Assembly (NCBI GenBank): GCA_937974245.1
Contig: CALJKV010000124.1
Coordinates: forward strand, 7,477-71,476
Direction of reading: 5' to 3'
DNA from: an uncultured Chloroflexota bacterium
Lineage (GTDB): Bacteria > Chloroflexota > Anaerolineae > Aggregatilineales > Phototrophicaceae
Length of the DNA: 64,000 nucleotides
The notes below the pieces were generated by a model. It did no database searches, was not told where the DNA came from, and worked only from the letters and a program-made list of their open reading frames with translations. A program made the translations under genes and the position numbers. Shown piece after piece: positions 35,148-43,653 of this stretch. Numbering within the stretch: position 1 is the first letter of the stretch; each line of letters begins with the position of its first letter.

Positions 35148-36608
35148 TTAACCAGGCGGGAAGTAGTTAATCTCCGCCGGGACTGGTGTGAGGATATAGG
35201 CGGTGACGTTGCGCGACCACGAGACCCAGTTCTCGTCATCGTACCCCAGGTCAATCCAGCGCGTTGAGTGGCGCGTTGCCCCGGTGTCGGCGGCCAACCC
35301 GACGCCGTAGCCCTCGACATAGATTTCCGTGCCATAGGAGATCAGGCGCGGGTCAATGGCGACGATGCCTTTGGTCAATACCCGTCCGGTAGCGGTGATG
35401 TTGTCGCCCCCCAGGGCGGCGGGGTGGTAGCTGGTAGCATATAGACGCAGCACGCGCCAGTATTCGCGCGGGCCTTCGGGAGTATCCACCGTGCGGATTA
35501 CGATATTCGTGCCGTACGAAATGATCTCGTCCACGGGCTCCAGCAGCACGACAGCACTTTCCGGCGTCTCACTGACGACGATGCCGTTTTCCAGGCGCTG
35601 GCGAGTGTTGGCCTGTAGAACACCATTCTGCCCGGATTGCAGCACGGTAATCTGGTCTAGTTCGGCGTTGGGGTCAGCCTGGTAAATGGTCTCGTAGGGG
35701 ATCGTTTCCTGGTTGGGGATGATCTGCTCCGTCACCCGGATAACCCGAATCGTCATGCCGGGAATCAGCGGGCTGGTTTCATCCGGTATGGCGTAATCCA
35801 GCCCCGCCAGCCCGACCTGCGCCGCCGTCAGCGCATCCGCGACGGTTTCCCCCTGGGTGCGGGTCGTGAGTGTCACCCCATCGGCCACAATCGAAACCGG
35901 CTGGGAACGAGCAATCGTGACGGTCATATCCCGCGTAATTGGCGTCTGGACATCGGGCGTGACCGTATCGGCCAGGTAGAGCGTGATTCCGGCCTCGAAG
36001 AGCGCCTCACCAACGGTATCCAACGTGGTCTCAACAGTGATAAGCTGGTCGGCATCATAGATATGCACCGGCATAGCCCGCCGCACCGTGATACGTGTCG
36101 CCGGCACCGGCCAGATGAGCATATTCGAGAGGGTCGTTTCCGTGCCATCCACCCATACCCGATCCGCCGCCGCCAGTTCTACACCGGCGCTTTTGAGGAT
36201 GTCGAGCGGGTTGGTGAACAGGGTGCGGAACTCCTGGTCTTTGTCATCGTCCGTGACCACCACCGTTCGCGCTCGCTGGATGGTAATCACCTGACCCGAC
36301 TTAAGCGCGGTATCCTCACCCTGCGAGAGAACGTCGCCTTCAGCCAGCCTCAGGTTGAGTTCGCGCAGCACGTCCGCGACGGTCAGCGCGTAGGTGTCAA
36401 CCTGGTAGGCGGTGCCAGCGTCAATCACGGTGACAGGGGTGGGGGCAGGGGGCTGGATAATCGCGACGAGCAGCGCCACCGCGCACACCAGCACGCACCC
36501 GACCAGCAGCACGGTGCCCATGCCAGCGGCCAGCCACCAGCGGAAGGTAAAACGCCGCCAGGGGGCGGAAGGGACGTATACATCGGGTGGAGTAACCATG
36601 GGAGCCAT
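35148..36608 (-). CDS. Cell-wall protein with DUF348 repeats, G5 and 3D domains
   Basis: This protein of 486 residues has a membrane helix (about 27-50), three DUF348-type beta modules (VIDAGTAYQVDTYALTVADVL, VETTLDTVGEALFEAG, LTTRTQGETVADALTAA), a G5 domain (about 280-355) and a C-terminal 3D domain (LYATSYHPAA, ITATGRVL, IYVEGYGVGLAADTG, IDLGY). The 3D Asp residues fit the lytic-transglycosylase-like MltA fold. This layout is that of YabE/Rpf-like proteins that act on peptidoglycan. It probably works in wall remodelling. It lies just below the SRP RNA gene. Confidence 0.88.
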   Translation of the reverse strand: MAPMVTPPDVYVPSAPWRRFTFRWWLAAGMGTVLLVGCVLVCAVALLVAIIQPPAPTPVTVIDAGTAYQVDTYALTVADVLRELNLRLAEGDVLSQGEDTALKSGQVITIQRARTVVVTDDDKDQEFRTLFTNPLDILKSAGVELAAADRVWVDGTETTLSNMLIWPVPATRITVRRAMPVHIYDADQLITVETTLDTVGEALFEAGITLYLADTVTPDVQTPITRDMTVTIARSQPVSIVADGVTLTTRTQGETVADALTAAQVGLAGLDYAIPDETSPLIPGMTIRVIRVTEQIIPNQETIPYETIYQADPNAELDQITVLQSGQNGVLQANTRQRLENGIVVSETPESAVVLLEPVDEIISYGTNIVIRTVDTPEGPREYWRVLRLYATSYHPAALGGDNITATGRVLTKGIVAIDPRLISYGTEIYVEGYGVGLAADTGATRHSTRWIDLGYDDENWVSWSRNVTAYILTPVPAEINYFPPG

Positions 36609-36640
36609 TGTATCCAGGGGCGGGGAGAAAGAAAAGAGTT

Positions 36641-36768
36641 GTTACCCCTTCGCTCAGGCCAGGCACCCCTGCGGCACCCAGGAATAACTCCTTAGTGCTG
36701 CTTCCTTCCGGCCCTGACACGGTTCGGAGGTCCTGCCGCGCAGGACCCGGTCTGAGCGAACCGGCAAC
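36641..36768 (-). ncRNA. ffs: Small bacterial signal recognition particle RNA
   Basis: On the minus strand the sequence contains the conserved SRP loop GGAAGGAAGCAGC with flanking GTCAGGGCC and a matching TTCCTGGGTGCC side. The ends pair (GGTTCGCTCAG with CTGAGCGAA), making one long hairpin of about 125 bases. A T-rich tract follows at the 3' end. This RNA binds Ffh and guides membrane-protein insertion. End positions are approximate. Confidence 0.93.
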
Positions 36769-37357
36769 AACCCTTCATCTTATATCTGGATTTTAATGGT
36801 CGGGGCGCGGTTTGTCAAACCTCGATCATGGTCGAGACACGGTTTTCAAAGACACTAGGCATCTACTGATCGCGTCGTGGCAGCCTGTTTAATGCTTGAC
36901 CCCGTATGACCTTTTCTGCTTGCCAGGGAAACATTTATGTGCTATTCTGCCCGTCATCGCGCAAAAATAAGTGGAAAGGAAACGTGAACAATGCCGTCCA
37001 TCAAACTGACCACGCTGACTATCAAAACAGGCCCATCTGTTATGCATGGCATACAGGCGGCATCCAGAGACCGTTAGGCATCTTCCGGCGAAACGGGTTT
37101 ACGCTCATTGTTCGAACCCGACCCGGAAAGCTCTGGATATAATGCCCCGTTGGTTATGATTCTCCTGTAAGCGAATGTCTGATCCGGTGCGCCTGACGAC
37201 CTGTTGCGATGAGGTGGTATGGCGCTGCCCGGTGACCTCCTGAACAATTTCTACACGTCTCACCGTACCGGTTCTTACTACCTCTGATTTCTCAGCAGAA
37301 AACTGCTGCATCCCACACAGCCAACCCGACTAACCGGGTCAGAGGTAAATGACACTC
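36769..37357 (+). other. Long untranslated leader or decayed DNA before ABC exporter
   Basis: This stretch of about 590 bases holds no clear gene. A promoter (36920-36948) points toward the exporter, giving a leader of about 400 bases. It includes short peptides (28 codons from 36991 and 22 codons from 37175) and several hairpins such as CAGCAG-AAAA-CTGCTG. A minus-strand frame at 37105-37311 reads like part of a DUF2382 repeat, perhaps a gene remnant. Confidence 0.4.
36920..36948 (+). promoter_or_regulatory. Sigma-70-type promoter
   Basis: TTGCCA (36920-36925), a 17-base spacer and TATTCT (36943-36948) are close to consensus. Transcription would start near 36955 and run toward the ABC exporter. 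Confidence 0.6.
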
Positions 37358-39112
37358 ATGGTCGAATCCAACGTGCAGTTTGCTCGTGTCAGGAAGTTTC
37401 TGTCGTATTACAGACCTTATCTGCGCTTGTTTTTTGCGGACATGGCCTGTGCATTTGTGGTATCCGCAACCGCGTTACTGCTTCCCTTAGGCGCTCGGCA
37501 CATCACGCAAAACGTATTGCAGGCAAATCCGGGCGATGCGCTTGATGAGATCATCGTAGTGGGCATCGTCATGCTTGGGCTGGTAGTCATCCAGACTCTG
37601 AGCAACTTGTTTGTGGATTATCAGGGTCACATGATGGGGGCGATGATGGAAAGCGACATGCGGAGTGACCTGTTCGAGCATTATCAAAAGTTGTCATTCA
37701 GGTTCTATGATGAACAGCAGACCGGCCAGCTTATGTCCCGCGTCACCAATGATCTGTTCTGGCTTTCCGAGTTATATCATCATGGCCCGGAAGACCTGGC
37801 TATCGCTCTGCTGAAGTTTGCCGGTGTCTTTGTCATTCTGATGCATATCAACGTGACACTGACACTCATCATCTTTCTCTTTTTGCCCATCATGTCGGTT
37901 TATACCGTTTACTTCAACAAAAGAATGAATCGGGCTTTAATGCGGAGCAAGGAACGCATTGGCGATATCAATTCTCAGGTTGAAGACACGCTCTCCGGTA
38001 TCCGCGTTGTCAAGTCATTTACCAACGAAGCCCTTGAGAAGCAGAAGTTCGCTTACGAAAATGCCCGGTTTGTGGAGAGCAGAAGAGCTGGTTATCAGAG
38101 CGAGGCCTATTTTTCCGCCGGTATGAATGCTTTCACGCAGATTTTCACGATTGCCGTGATTATCTTCGGCGGGATTGGTATTGTGAACACCTCCCTGGAT
38201 TTAGCTGATCTGCTGACCTTCCTGCTGTATGTGGGCAACCTCACCGAGCCAATTCAGAGAGCGGTCAATATTGCGCGGCTGTACCAGGAAGGCATTACCG
38301 GTTTCAACCGGTTTATGGAGATTATGGAGGTGGCGCCAGATATTCAGGACTCGGTTGGCGCTGTCGAACTGACGCATGTACAGGGCAATGTGGTTTTCCA
38401 GGATGTCAGTTTTAAGTACAGTGAGAATCAGAGTTATGTCCTCAAGAATATCTCGCTGAATATCTGTGTGGGTGAATATGTCGCCCTGGTCGGGACTTCT
38501 GGCGTTGGCAAAACCACCCTGTGTACCCTGATTCCACGCTTTTACGAAGTCACCGAAGGTGAAATTCTGCTGGATGGCAGAAACATCAGGGATATTCGGC
38601 TGCATTCCTTACGAAGCAATATCGGCATCGTCCAGCAGGATGTCTATTTGTTTGCCGGGACGGTTGCAGACAACATCCGCTATGGAAAACCTGATGCCAG
38701 CCGCGAAGAAATCATCGATGCCGCCAGGAAAGCCAACGCGCATGACTTTGTAATGTCATTACCGGATGGATACGATACGGACATCGGGCAGCGGGGCGTC
38801 AAACTCTCCGGCGGACAAAAACAGCGGTTGAGTATTGCCCGTGTCTTTCTGAAAAATCCCCCGATCATCATCTTTGATGAGGCGACCAGCGCCCTCGATA
38901 ATGAAAGTGAAAAGGCGGTACAGGACTCAATGGAGAGACTAACGGCTAACCGCACGATGCTGGTCATCGCCCATCGTTTGTCAACGGTCAGAAATGCCCA
39001 TAGAATTGTCGTGTTGACGGATAGTGGCATTGATGAACAGGGGACACACGATGAGTTAGTCGCCCTGAATGGTACTTACGCAAATCTATACCACATACAG
39101 CTCAGGATGTAG
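37358..39112 (+). CDS. ABC exporter half-transporter (MsbA/multidrug type)
   Basis: This protein of 584 residues has six membrane helices in the first 320 residues. The ATPase domain has Walker A GTSGVGKTT, signature LSGGQKQR and Walker B IIIFDEATSA, with H-switch AHRLST. It would form a homodimer or pair with a half-transporter encoded elsewhere and export lipids, drugs or peptides. There is no C39 peptidase domain. ATG 37358 is preferred over ATG 37349, which would be only two bases after AGAGGT. The long leader is unusual for such a gene. Confidence 0.93.
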   Translation: MVESNVQFARVRKFLSYYRPYLRLFFADMACAFVVSATALLLPLGARHITQNVLQANPGDALDEIIVVGIVMLGLVVIQTLSNLFVDYQGHMMGAMMESDMRSDLFEHYQKLSFRFYDEQQTGQLMSRVTNDLFWLSELYHHGPEDLAIALLKFAGVFVILMHINVTLTLIIFLFLPIMSVYTVYFNKRMNRALMRSKERIGDINSQVEDTLSGIRVVKSFTNEALEKQKFAYENARFVESRRAGYQSEAYFSAGMNAFTQIFTIAVIIFGGIGIVNTSLDLADLLTFLLYVGNLTEPIQRAVNIARLYQEGITGFNRFMEIMEVAPDIQDSVGAVELTHVQGNVVFQDVSFKYSENQSYVLKNISLNICVGEYVALVGTSGVGKTTLCTLIPRFYEVTEGEILLDGRNIRDIRLHSLRSNIGIVQQDVYLFAGTVADNIRYGKPDASREEIIDAARKANAHDFVMSLPDGYDTDIGQRGVKLSGGQKQRLSIARVFLKNPPIIIFDEATSALDNESEKAVQDSMERLTANRTMLVIAHRLSTVRNAHRIVVLTDSGIDEQGTHDELVALNGTYANLYHIQLRM

Positions 39113-39240
39113 AAGCGGGGATGTTGTCCTGGCTCCCTGGAGGCTTGCTCCGGCTGAGGTGCCCGCTTGCCCTGTGCGATTTTCCCCATACGGTTTATAC
39201 TTAGTTTGTGCTGAACCAGTCAAACAAGAGGACAATCACC

Positions 39241-39789
39241 ATGCAAAAAATCGGCCTGATTGCTTTACTCCTGGGTGTTTTGCTCCTGGCCGCGTGCCAG
39301 GTTGTCCCGGCTACCGGCGATACCGCCAGTGACCCGGAGGCAGTGCAGCAGTTCCTTGTCACCATTCCTGGTTACACCGCCACGGAAGCGACCAATGTCA
39401 CCGAGGCGCTGACGCAGGCCGGTGTGGGCGCATCATTGATCGGTGGCAACCTGCCGTTGGCCGGGATGATCGCCAAACTCGATAACATGATCCAGTGTTA
39501 CCGCGATGTTGGCGCCCTCTCGGCGCGGGTATATACCGAAACCACACCCGCCAGCGCGATCCCCAAGGTAGGTGCGATTGCCGTCATCAACGAGACGCGC
39601 CTGGGACGTAACCTGGTCGCCTGTGCCTTGAATACCGCGTCGGGTGGTGCGATTCAAGCGCAGTCTGCCGATCCACAGCCATGCGGAGGTTCGGGCAGCA
39701 TTGAGGTGAACGGGGAGAAGATTTCCTATGTGTATGGCGCGACAGCACCGGAGCTGTGTGTCGCGTTTCAGCAGCCATTTAACCGGTAA
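39241..39789 (+). CDS. Hypothetical lipoprotein
   Basis: This protein of 182 residues has a lipoprotein signal (lipobox LLAAC). The mature part is helix-rich and ends with a short Cys-containing region (Cys near AACALNTASG and PQPCGGSG). No known domain is visible. ATG 39241 is chosen because AGAGGACAATC lies upstream; the open frame to 39208 adds hydrophilic residues before the signal. It precedes the gene at 39801 by 11 bases, suggesting cotranscription. Confidence 0.75.
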   Translation: MQKIGLIALLLGVLLLAACQVVPATGDTASDPEAVQQFLVTIPGYTATEATNVTEALTQAGVGASLIGGNLPLAGMIAKLDNMIQCYRDVGALSARVYTETTPASAIPKVGAIAVINETRLGRNLVACALNTASGGAIQAQSADPQPCGGSGSIEVNGEKISYVYGATAPELCVAFQQPFNR

Positions 39790-39800
39790 AGGGGCGAGCC

Positions 39801-40553
39801 GTGCAAGGGATTCTCAGAGGGCTGCAACGAGTCATCCAGGATATTCTGGCCGGACGTAACATTGAGTCGTATGTCGTCACAATCCTCGCGCTGATTCTGG
39901 CGGTAGCCGGCGTCGTTGATGATGCGATCCCCGAAAACTGGAAAATGGCGACGATTCTGGCGGCGCTGGCGCTGCTGGTCTTCAATACGACCCGCCCTGA
40001 AACGGACATCGTTGACCTGGATGCTGTGTTGCAGGATCGCGACGATTTTGGTGCCTTCCACGATATGATCCGGGATGCGCGGGAACTGTGGATTTATGGC
40101 CCGACGGCGATCAATATCCTGCGCGATGTGGCCTATATCAAGCGTGAAATTCTGGATCGGGGTGGGACGGTACGGGTACTGACGCAGGACATCAGCAATA
40201 GGGAAGGCATGGCTTTCCTGCATGACCAGATTGACCAGACCACCGACCTGGAAAACAGCCTGCGGATGTCTATGGACATCCTTAAAAATGCCTCTCGCTG
40301 GGGGCTTGTCGAATACCGGGTGCTGCCCTATTGCCCCGGTTTCAGCCTCGTGATTGTGGACCCTAATCATGGGAGCAAAGGGCGCATGGTGCTGGAAGTG
40401 CTGGGTTTCCGTAATGACCTGGTTGCAGACCGGATGCACATGGAAATCACTCCTGACCAATCGCAGCACTGGTTTGAGCACTGGGTCAAACAGTATGAGG
40501 TGATGTGGGATGCCGGGTATCCCCCGCGTGAAAACGGGCAGCAGGGGTCGTGA
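39801..40553 (+). CDS. Hypothetical membrane protein
   Basis: This protein of 250 residues has two membrane helices near the N-terminus (VVTILALILAVAGVV and MATILAALALLVF) and a cytosolic domain of about 180 residues. The soluble part has an ELWIYGPTAINILRD segment and a late FSLVIVDPN strand, recalling the phospholipase D-like fold seen in some unknown proteins, but the HKD motif is missing. Function is open. Its stop (TGA) overlaps the next start (ATG 40553) by one base. Confidence 0.65.
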   Translation: MQGILRGLQRVIQDILAGRNIESYVVTILALILAVAGVVDDAIPENWKMATILAALALLVFNTTRPETDIVDLDAVLQDRDDFGAFHDMIRDARELWIYGPTAINILRDVAYIKREILDRGGTVRVLTQDISNREGMAFLHDQIDQTTDLENSLRMSMDILKNASRWGLVEYRVLPYCPGFSLVIVDPNHGSKGRMVLEVLGFRNDLVADRMHMEITPDQSQHWFEHWVKQYEVMWDAGYPPRENGQQGS

Positions 40554-41377
40554 TGATTGAGTTCGCCTGCCACACCTGGGCTTTTAATGACCTGACTTTG
40601 CCGGAGGCGTTGGGGACAATTGCGCGGATGGGATTTCGCTACGTGGATATTGGCAGTGGCCCCAGCCTGAACGCCCCCCGCGCCGCCGAAAACCCCCGCC
40701 ATGCGGCGGCGGACATCCTGGATGACCTTGAACTGTTCAACCTGAAGCTGAGCGATCTTTACCTCATGCTGCCGCGCATCTCACTGGCGGACGAAGCCCG
40801 GCAGAGCAAGGAGTTGGAACTCTTTAAGGCCCTGATTCCCTTCGCGGTGGCTCTGGGCACGCCGGGGATAACGCTCTCGCCGGGGCTGGCGCACCCTGCC
40901 GAGGATGAAGAAGCCCATGATCGCACGGTTGTGGCCCTGCGTGAGATGGTGAAGACCGGGCAGACGGCAGGACTGGCCGTGAGCATCGAGCCGCACCTCG
41001 ATTCGATGGCGCAGACACCGGACGCGGCGTTGAAGTTTATCAAAGATGTGCCGGGTTTGCAGTTGACGCTCGATTGGGCGCACATGATCTGCCAGGACGT
41101 TTTTCATGACGACATCATCAAACTGCTGCCCCACACGCGCCATATTCAAATCCGGCAGGCGGCACGGGAGCAACTGCAAGTGCCGTTTGCACGGGGGCGG
41201 ATTGATACCGGACGGGTGATGGAATCCTTGATTGTCCTGGCCGGATATGATGGTGTGGTGTGCATCGAGTATATGAACACGCCCGGTTGGCATGGCATGG
41301 AGACGGTGAATCCCATTATTGAATGCGCGGCCATGCGCGATGCGTTGCGGGATGCCCGCGATAAGATCGAGGGCTAA
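40553..41377 (+). CDS. Sugar-phosphate isomerase/epimerase-like TIM-barrel protein
   Basis: This protein of 274 residues is of the AP-endonuclease-2/xylose-isomerase-like TIM barrel group. IEFACHTWAFNDLTLPEAL opens it. Metal-ligand-type residues occur in SIEPHLDSM, LTLDWAHMI, TRHIQIRQAA and IEYMNTPGW (Glu, Asp, His and Glu). Such enzymes isomerise or epimerise sugars; the substrate is unknown. GTG 40550 is an alternative start. It overlaps the end of the previous gene and the end of the convergent YfhO gene (41374-41377). Confidence 0.88.
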   Translation: MIEFACHTWAFNDLTLPEALGTIARMGFRYVDIGSGPSLNAPRAAENPRHAAADILDDLELFNLKLSDLYLMLPRISLADEARQSKELELFKALIPFAVALGTPGITLSPGLAHPAEDEEAHDRTVVALREMVKTGQTAGLAVSIEPHLDSMAQTPDAALKFIKDVPGLQLTLDWAHMICQDVFHDDIIKLLPHTRHIQIRQAAREQLQVPFARGRIDTGRVMESLIVLAGYDGVVCIEYMNTPGWHGMETVNPIIECAAMRDALRDARDKIEG

Positions 41378-43653
41378 CGGTCATCACCCCCGCTGTTTAC
41401 TGGCGTCGAGCGGAAGAGCAGCGCGACGAGCAGCAGCCCCACCAGACTAACGAATACCCCCGGCCACAACCACCAGGGATGATAGGTTAAGACCACTACG
41501 CCAGCCCCCGCTGGCACGGTTATGGCCTGGAACGCGCCGTTTGCCCGGTGAATCGCTGCCGGTTGGCCGTCTACGCTAGCCTCCCAACCGGGATAGTCGG
41601 TCTGTGCCAGTACCAGCCAGCCCTCGCCCGCAGCATCTACCGGGATTGTGACCGTGTTGCCATCGTACTGTGGCGTCAGGAAGTGTGGCGTAGTTGCCTC
41701 CGTTGTCACGGGTAAGCAGTCGCCGTCGCCAATCAGGTTGACCTGCGCGAGGGGCCCCCAGTCCGGGCGTAAGAGCATATCCGTTAACGATGTGCCTTCA
41801 GGATGCCAGCAGGCAGACTCGACAATCCAGGCAGTACCCGCCGGTTGTGGCAGACTTTCCAGTTCGTCTGGCGCGGTGTACACCGCTTCTACCGCGGCGG
41901 CCTGGAGCAGCGTGTCACGGAAATCCGGCGCAGCTTCAATGAGATCAGTATAGGCGGCGAAGTGCCCGGCCAGCAGCGGGTCGAAATTATTCAGCAGCGG
42001 GCGGCGATCCAGTAAGTTGAAGTTGGGCAGTCCGCTCCCCCGGTAATCGTCAATCCGGCTGACGGCGACGCGGTAATCATCGAGTGGCAGGAAGGCGTCC
42101 TCCCCCTCAAACATGGCGGCAGTCAGCGCGGTTTCCTCCCAGTAGGCGCGGGGTGCAGCCTCCCCGATACGGGGTGCGTAGAAGGATGCCGGGACAGTCG
42201 GGTTCAGCCCCTGTGCCGCGTAACCCAGGTCGAGCGCTGCCACAACCAGTACCCCCAGCATCCACAGGCTGTAGCGGCGGCTTCCCTGATCTTGCGGTTG
42301 GAGCAGTGTCAGGATACCGGCCAGTGCCCCGAACACACCGGTATAGGTGATGGCCTGGATGAACACGCGCACGCCATCATTCCTGGCGACATCCGGCGAC
42401 AGGAAGTTGGGCGCAATCCACGCCAGCAGCGCCGCCCCGATACCTCCGGCTGTTGCCAACCGCGTGCCGAAGAACAGCCATTTGCCCCGCCCCCAGACGC
42501 CCGCACCGATCCCGGCCATTACCGAGAGGCCGAATACCGTCCATAGGTGCCACCGTACCGGCGCCTGGAACAGTTTAAAAGTTGGAATATTGTCATAAAA
42601 GAAAGGGAAAATTGGGGAATTTTTGCCCAGCGCGAAGATGAACGCCACCACAACCACTACTAACCAAAGCGGGACGCTGGTGAAATAGGCCGGGCGCTCC
42701 CGCCGTCGCAGTTTGCCGCTTAACCACACCACGAAGGCCGCTCCCGCCGCGATCAGGGGCAGCAGGCCGATATACACCGCATCCTCGAAGAACGCCCCTT
42801 CGGTCACATAGCTGCCGTCGGCGGGGCTGCCGAAAATGTTGTAGGACAGCAGATTCAGCGTCCGTAACGGGCTGTAGCTGAAGTTCATAGCGAAGTTGTA
42901 GTCCACGCCGTTTGACCGCTGCGACTGTACCAGCAGTTCCGCCGTCGCAAAAAGCTGCACCGCCGCCACCATCGCCCCCAGCGCCAGCCCGGCAGCCAGC
43001 AGCGCCGCTGTTCGCCGGTTTATCGGGCGGTGGGTGACAAACCACCACAGGGCGAATGCACCCACCAGCAGCAGGCTGTACCAGCTTGTCTGGGCGTGTC
43101 CCGCCAGGAGTTGCAGTGCGGAAAAGACCGCCAGCCATGCCACGCTCCGGCGGTTCGGGCGCGAGACGACCCCCAGGACTGCCCACAACAGCCAGGGCAG
43201 CCAGGCCGCCGCGCTAATTATCGGATAGGTGCCCAGGCGGGCGACCAGGTAGCTCGTCAGTCCGAACGCTAACGCGCTGATTCCCTGTCCCAGCGACGGC
43301 ACGCCCAACCGCCCGGTGAAGCGCCACATGCCCCACCCGGCGATGAACAAGTGCAGGGCAGCCGTGATGCTCATCGCGCTCCCCAATGGCAGGAAAAACC
43401 CCGGCCAGTTGAGCGGATAGAGCAGGCCGGACTGATAATTCGCCAGCAGCGGCGCTCCCGCCCCGTTATAAGGATTCCACAGCGGAAGCTGCCCGGCACG
43501 CAGTAGTTCCCAGGCGTATTCGCGCCAGGGGTAAAACTGGAGCGAAGGCAGCCCCCAGAAAAACACATCCCCCAGCAGCAGGCGGTAAAAGACAACGGCT
43601 AACGCCCCGGCCAGCACGACCAGCGGCCAGCGAAAAGAGGAACGGGAAGTCAT
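41374..43653 (-). CDS. YfhO-family membrane protein
   Basis: This protein of 759 residues has about a dozen membrane helices and a large outer part before the last helix. The layout (YPWREYAWELL, then PLWNPYNGAGAPLLANYQSG, LYPLNWPGFF) is that of YfhO proteins, GT-C-like transferases linked to glycosylation of wall polymers. It starts inside the stop of the next gene (43650-43653, ATGA) and is the third of three overlapping membrane-protein genes. Substrate unknown. Confidence 0.88.
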   Translation of the reverse strand: MTSRSSFRWPLVVLAGALAVVFYRLLLGDVFFWGLPSLQFYPWREYAWELLRAGQLPLWNPYNGAGAPLLANYQSGLLYPLNWPGFFLPLGSAMSITAALHLFIAGWGMWRFTGRLGVPSLGQGISALAFGLTSYLVARLGTYPIISAAAWLPWLLWAVLGVVSRPNRRSVAWLAVFSALQLLAGHAQTSWYSLLLVGAFALWWFVTHRPINRRTAALLAAGLALGAMVAAVQLFATAELLVQSQRSNGVDYNFAMNFSYSPLRTLNLLSYNIFGSPADGSYVTEGAFFEDAVYIGLLPLIAAGAAFVVWLSGKLRRRERPAYFTSVPLWLVVVVVAFIFALGKNSPIFPFFYDNIPTFKLFQAPVRWHLWTVFGLSVMAGIGAGVWGRGKWLFFGTRLATAGGIGAALLAWIAPNFLSPDVARNDGVRVFIQAITYTGVFGALAGILTLLQPQDQGSRRYSLWMLGVLVVAALDLGYAAQGLNPTVPASFYAPRIGEAAPRAYWEETALTAAMFEGEDAFLPLDDYRVAVSRIDDYRGSGLPNFNLLDRRPLLNNFDPLLAGHFAAYTDLIEAAPDFRDTLLQAAAVEAVYTAPDELESLPQPAGTAWIVESACWHPEGTSLTDMLLRPDWGPLAQVNLIGDGDCLPVTTEATTPHFLTPQYDGNTVTIPVDAAGEGWLVLAQTDYPGWEASVDGQPAAIHRANGAFQAITVPAGAGVVVLTYHPWWLWPGVFVSLVGLLLVALLFRSTPVNSGGDDR

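Noticed and set aside
37190..37245. T-box-like GAGGTGGTATGGCG in the exporter leader
   Set aside because: The match to the T-box core is partial, and there is no following terminator or specifier loop.
37105..37311. Minus-strand frame resembling a DUF2382 repeat
   Set aside because: It is short, has no ribosome site and lies within the plus-strand leader; at best a remnant.
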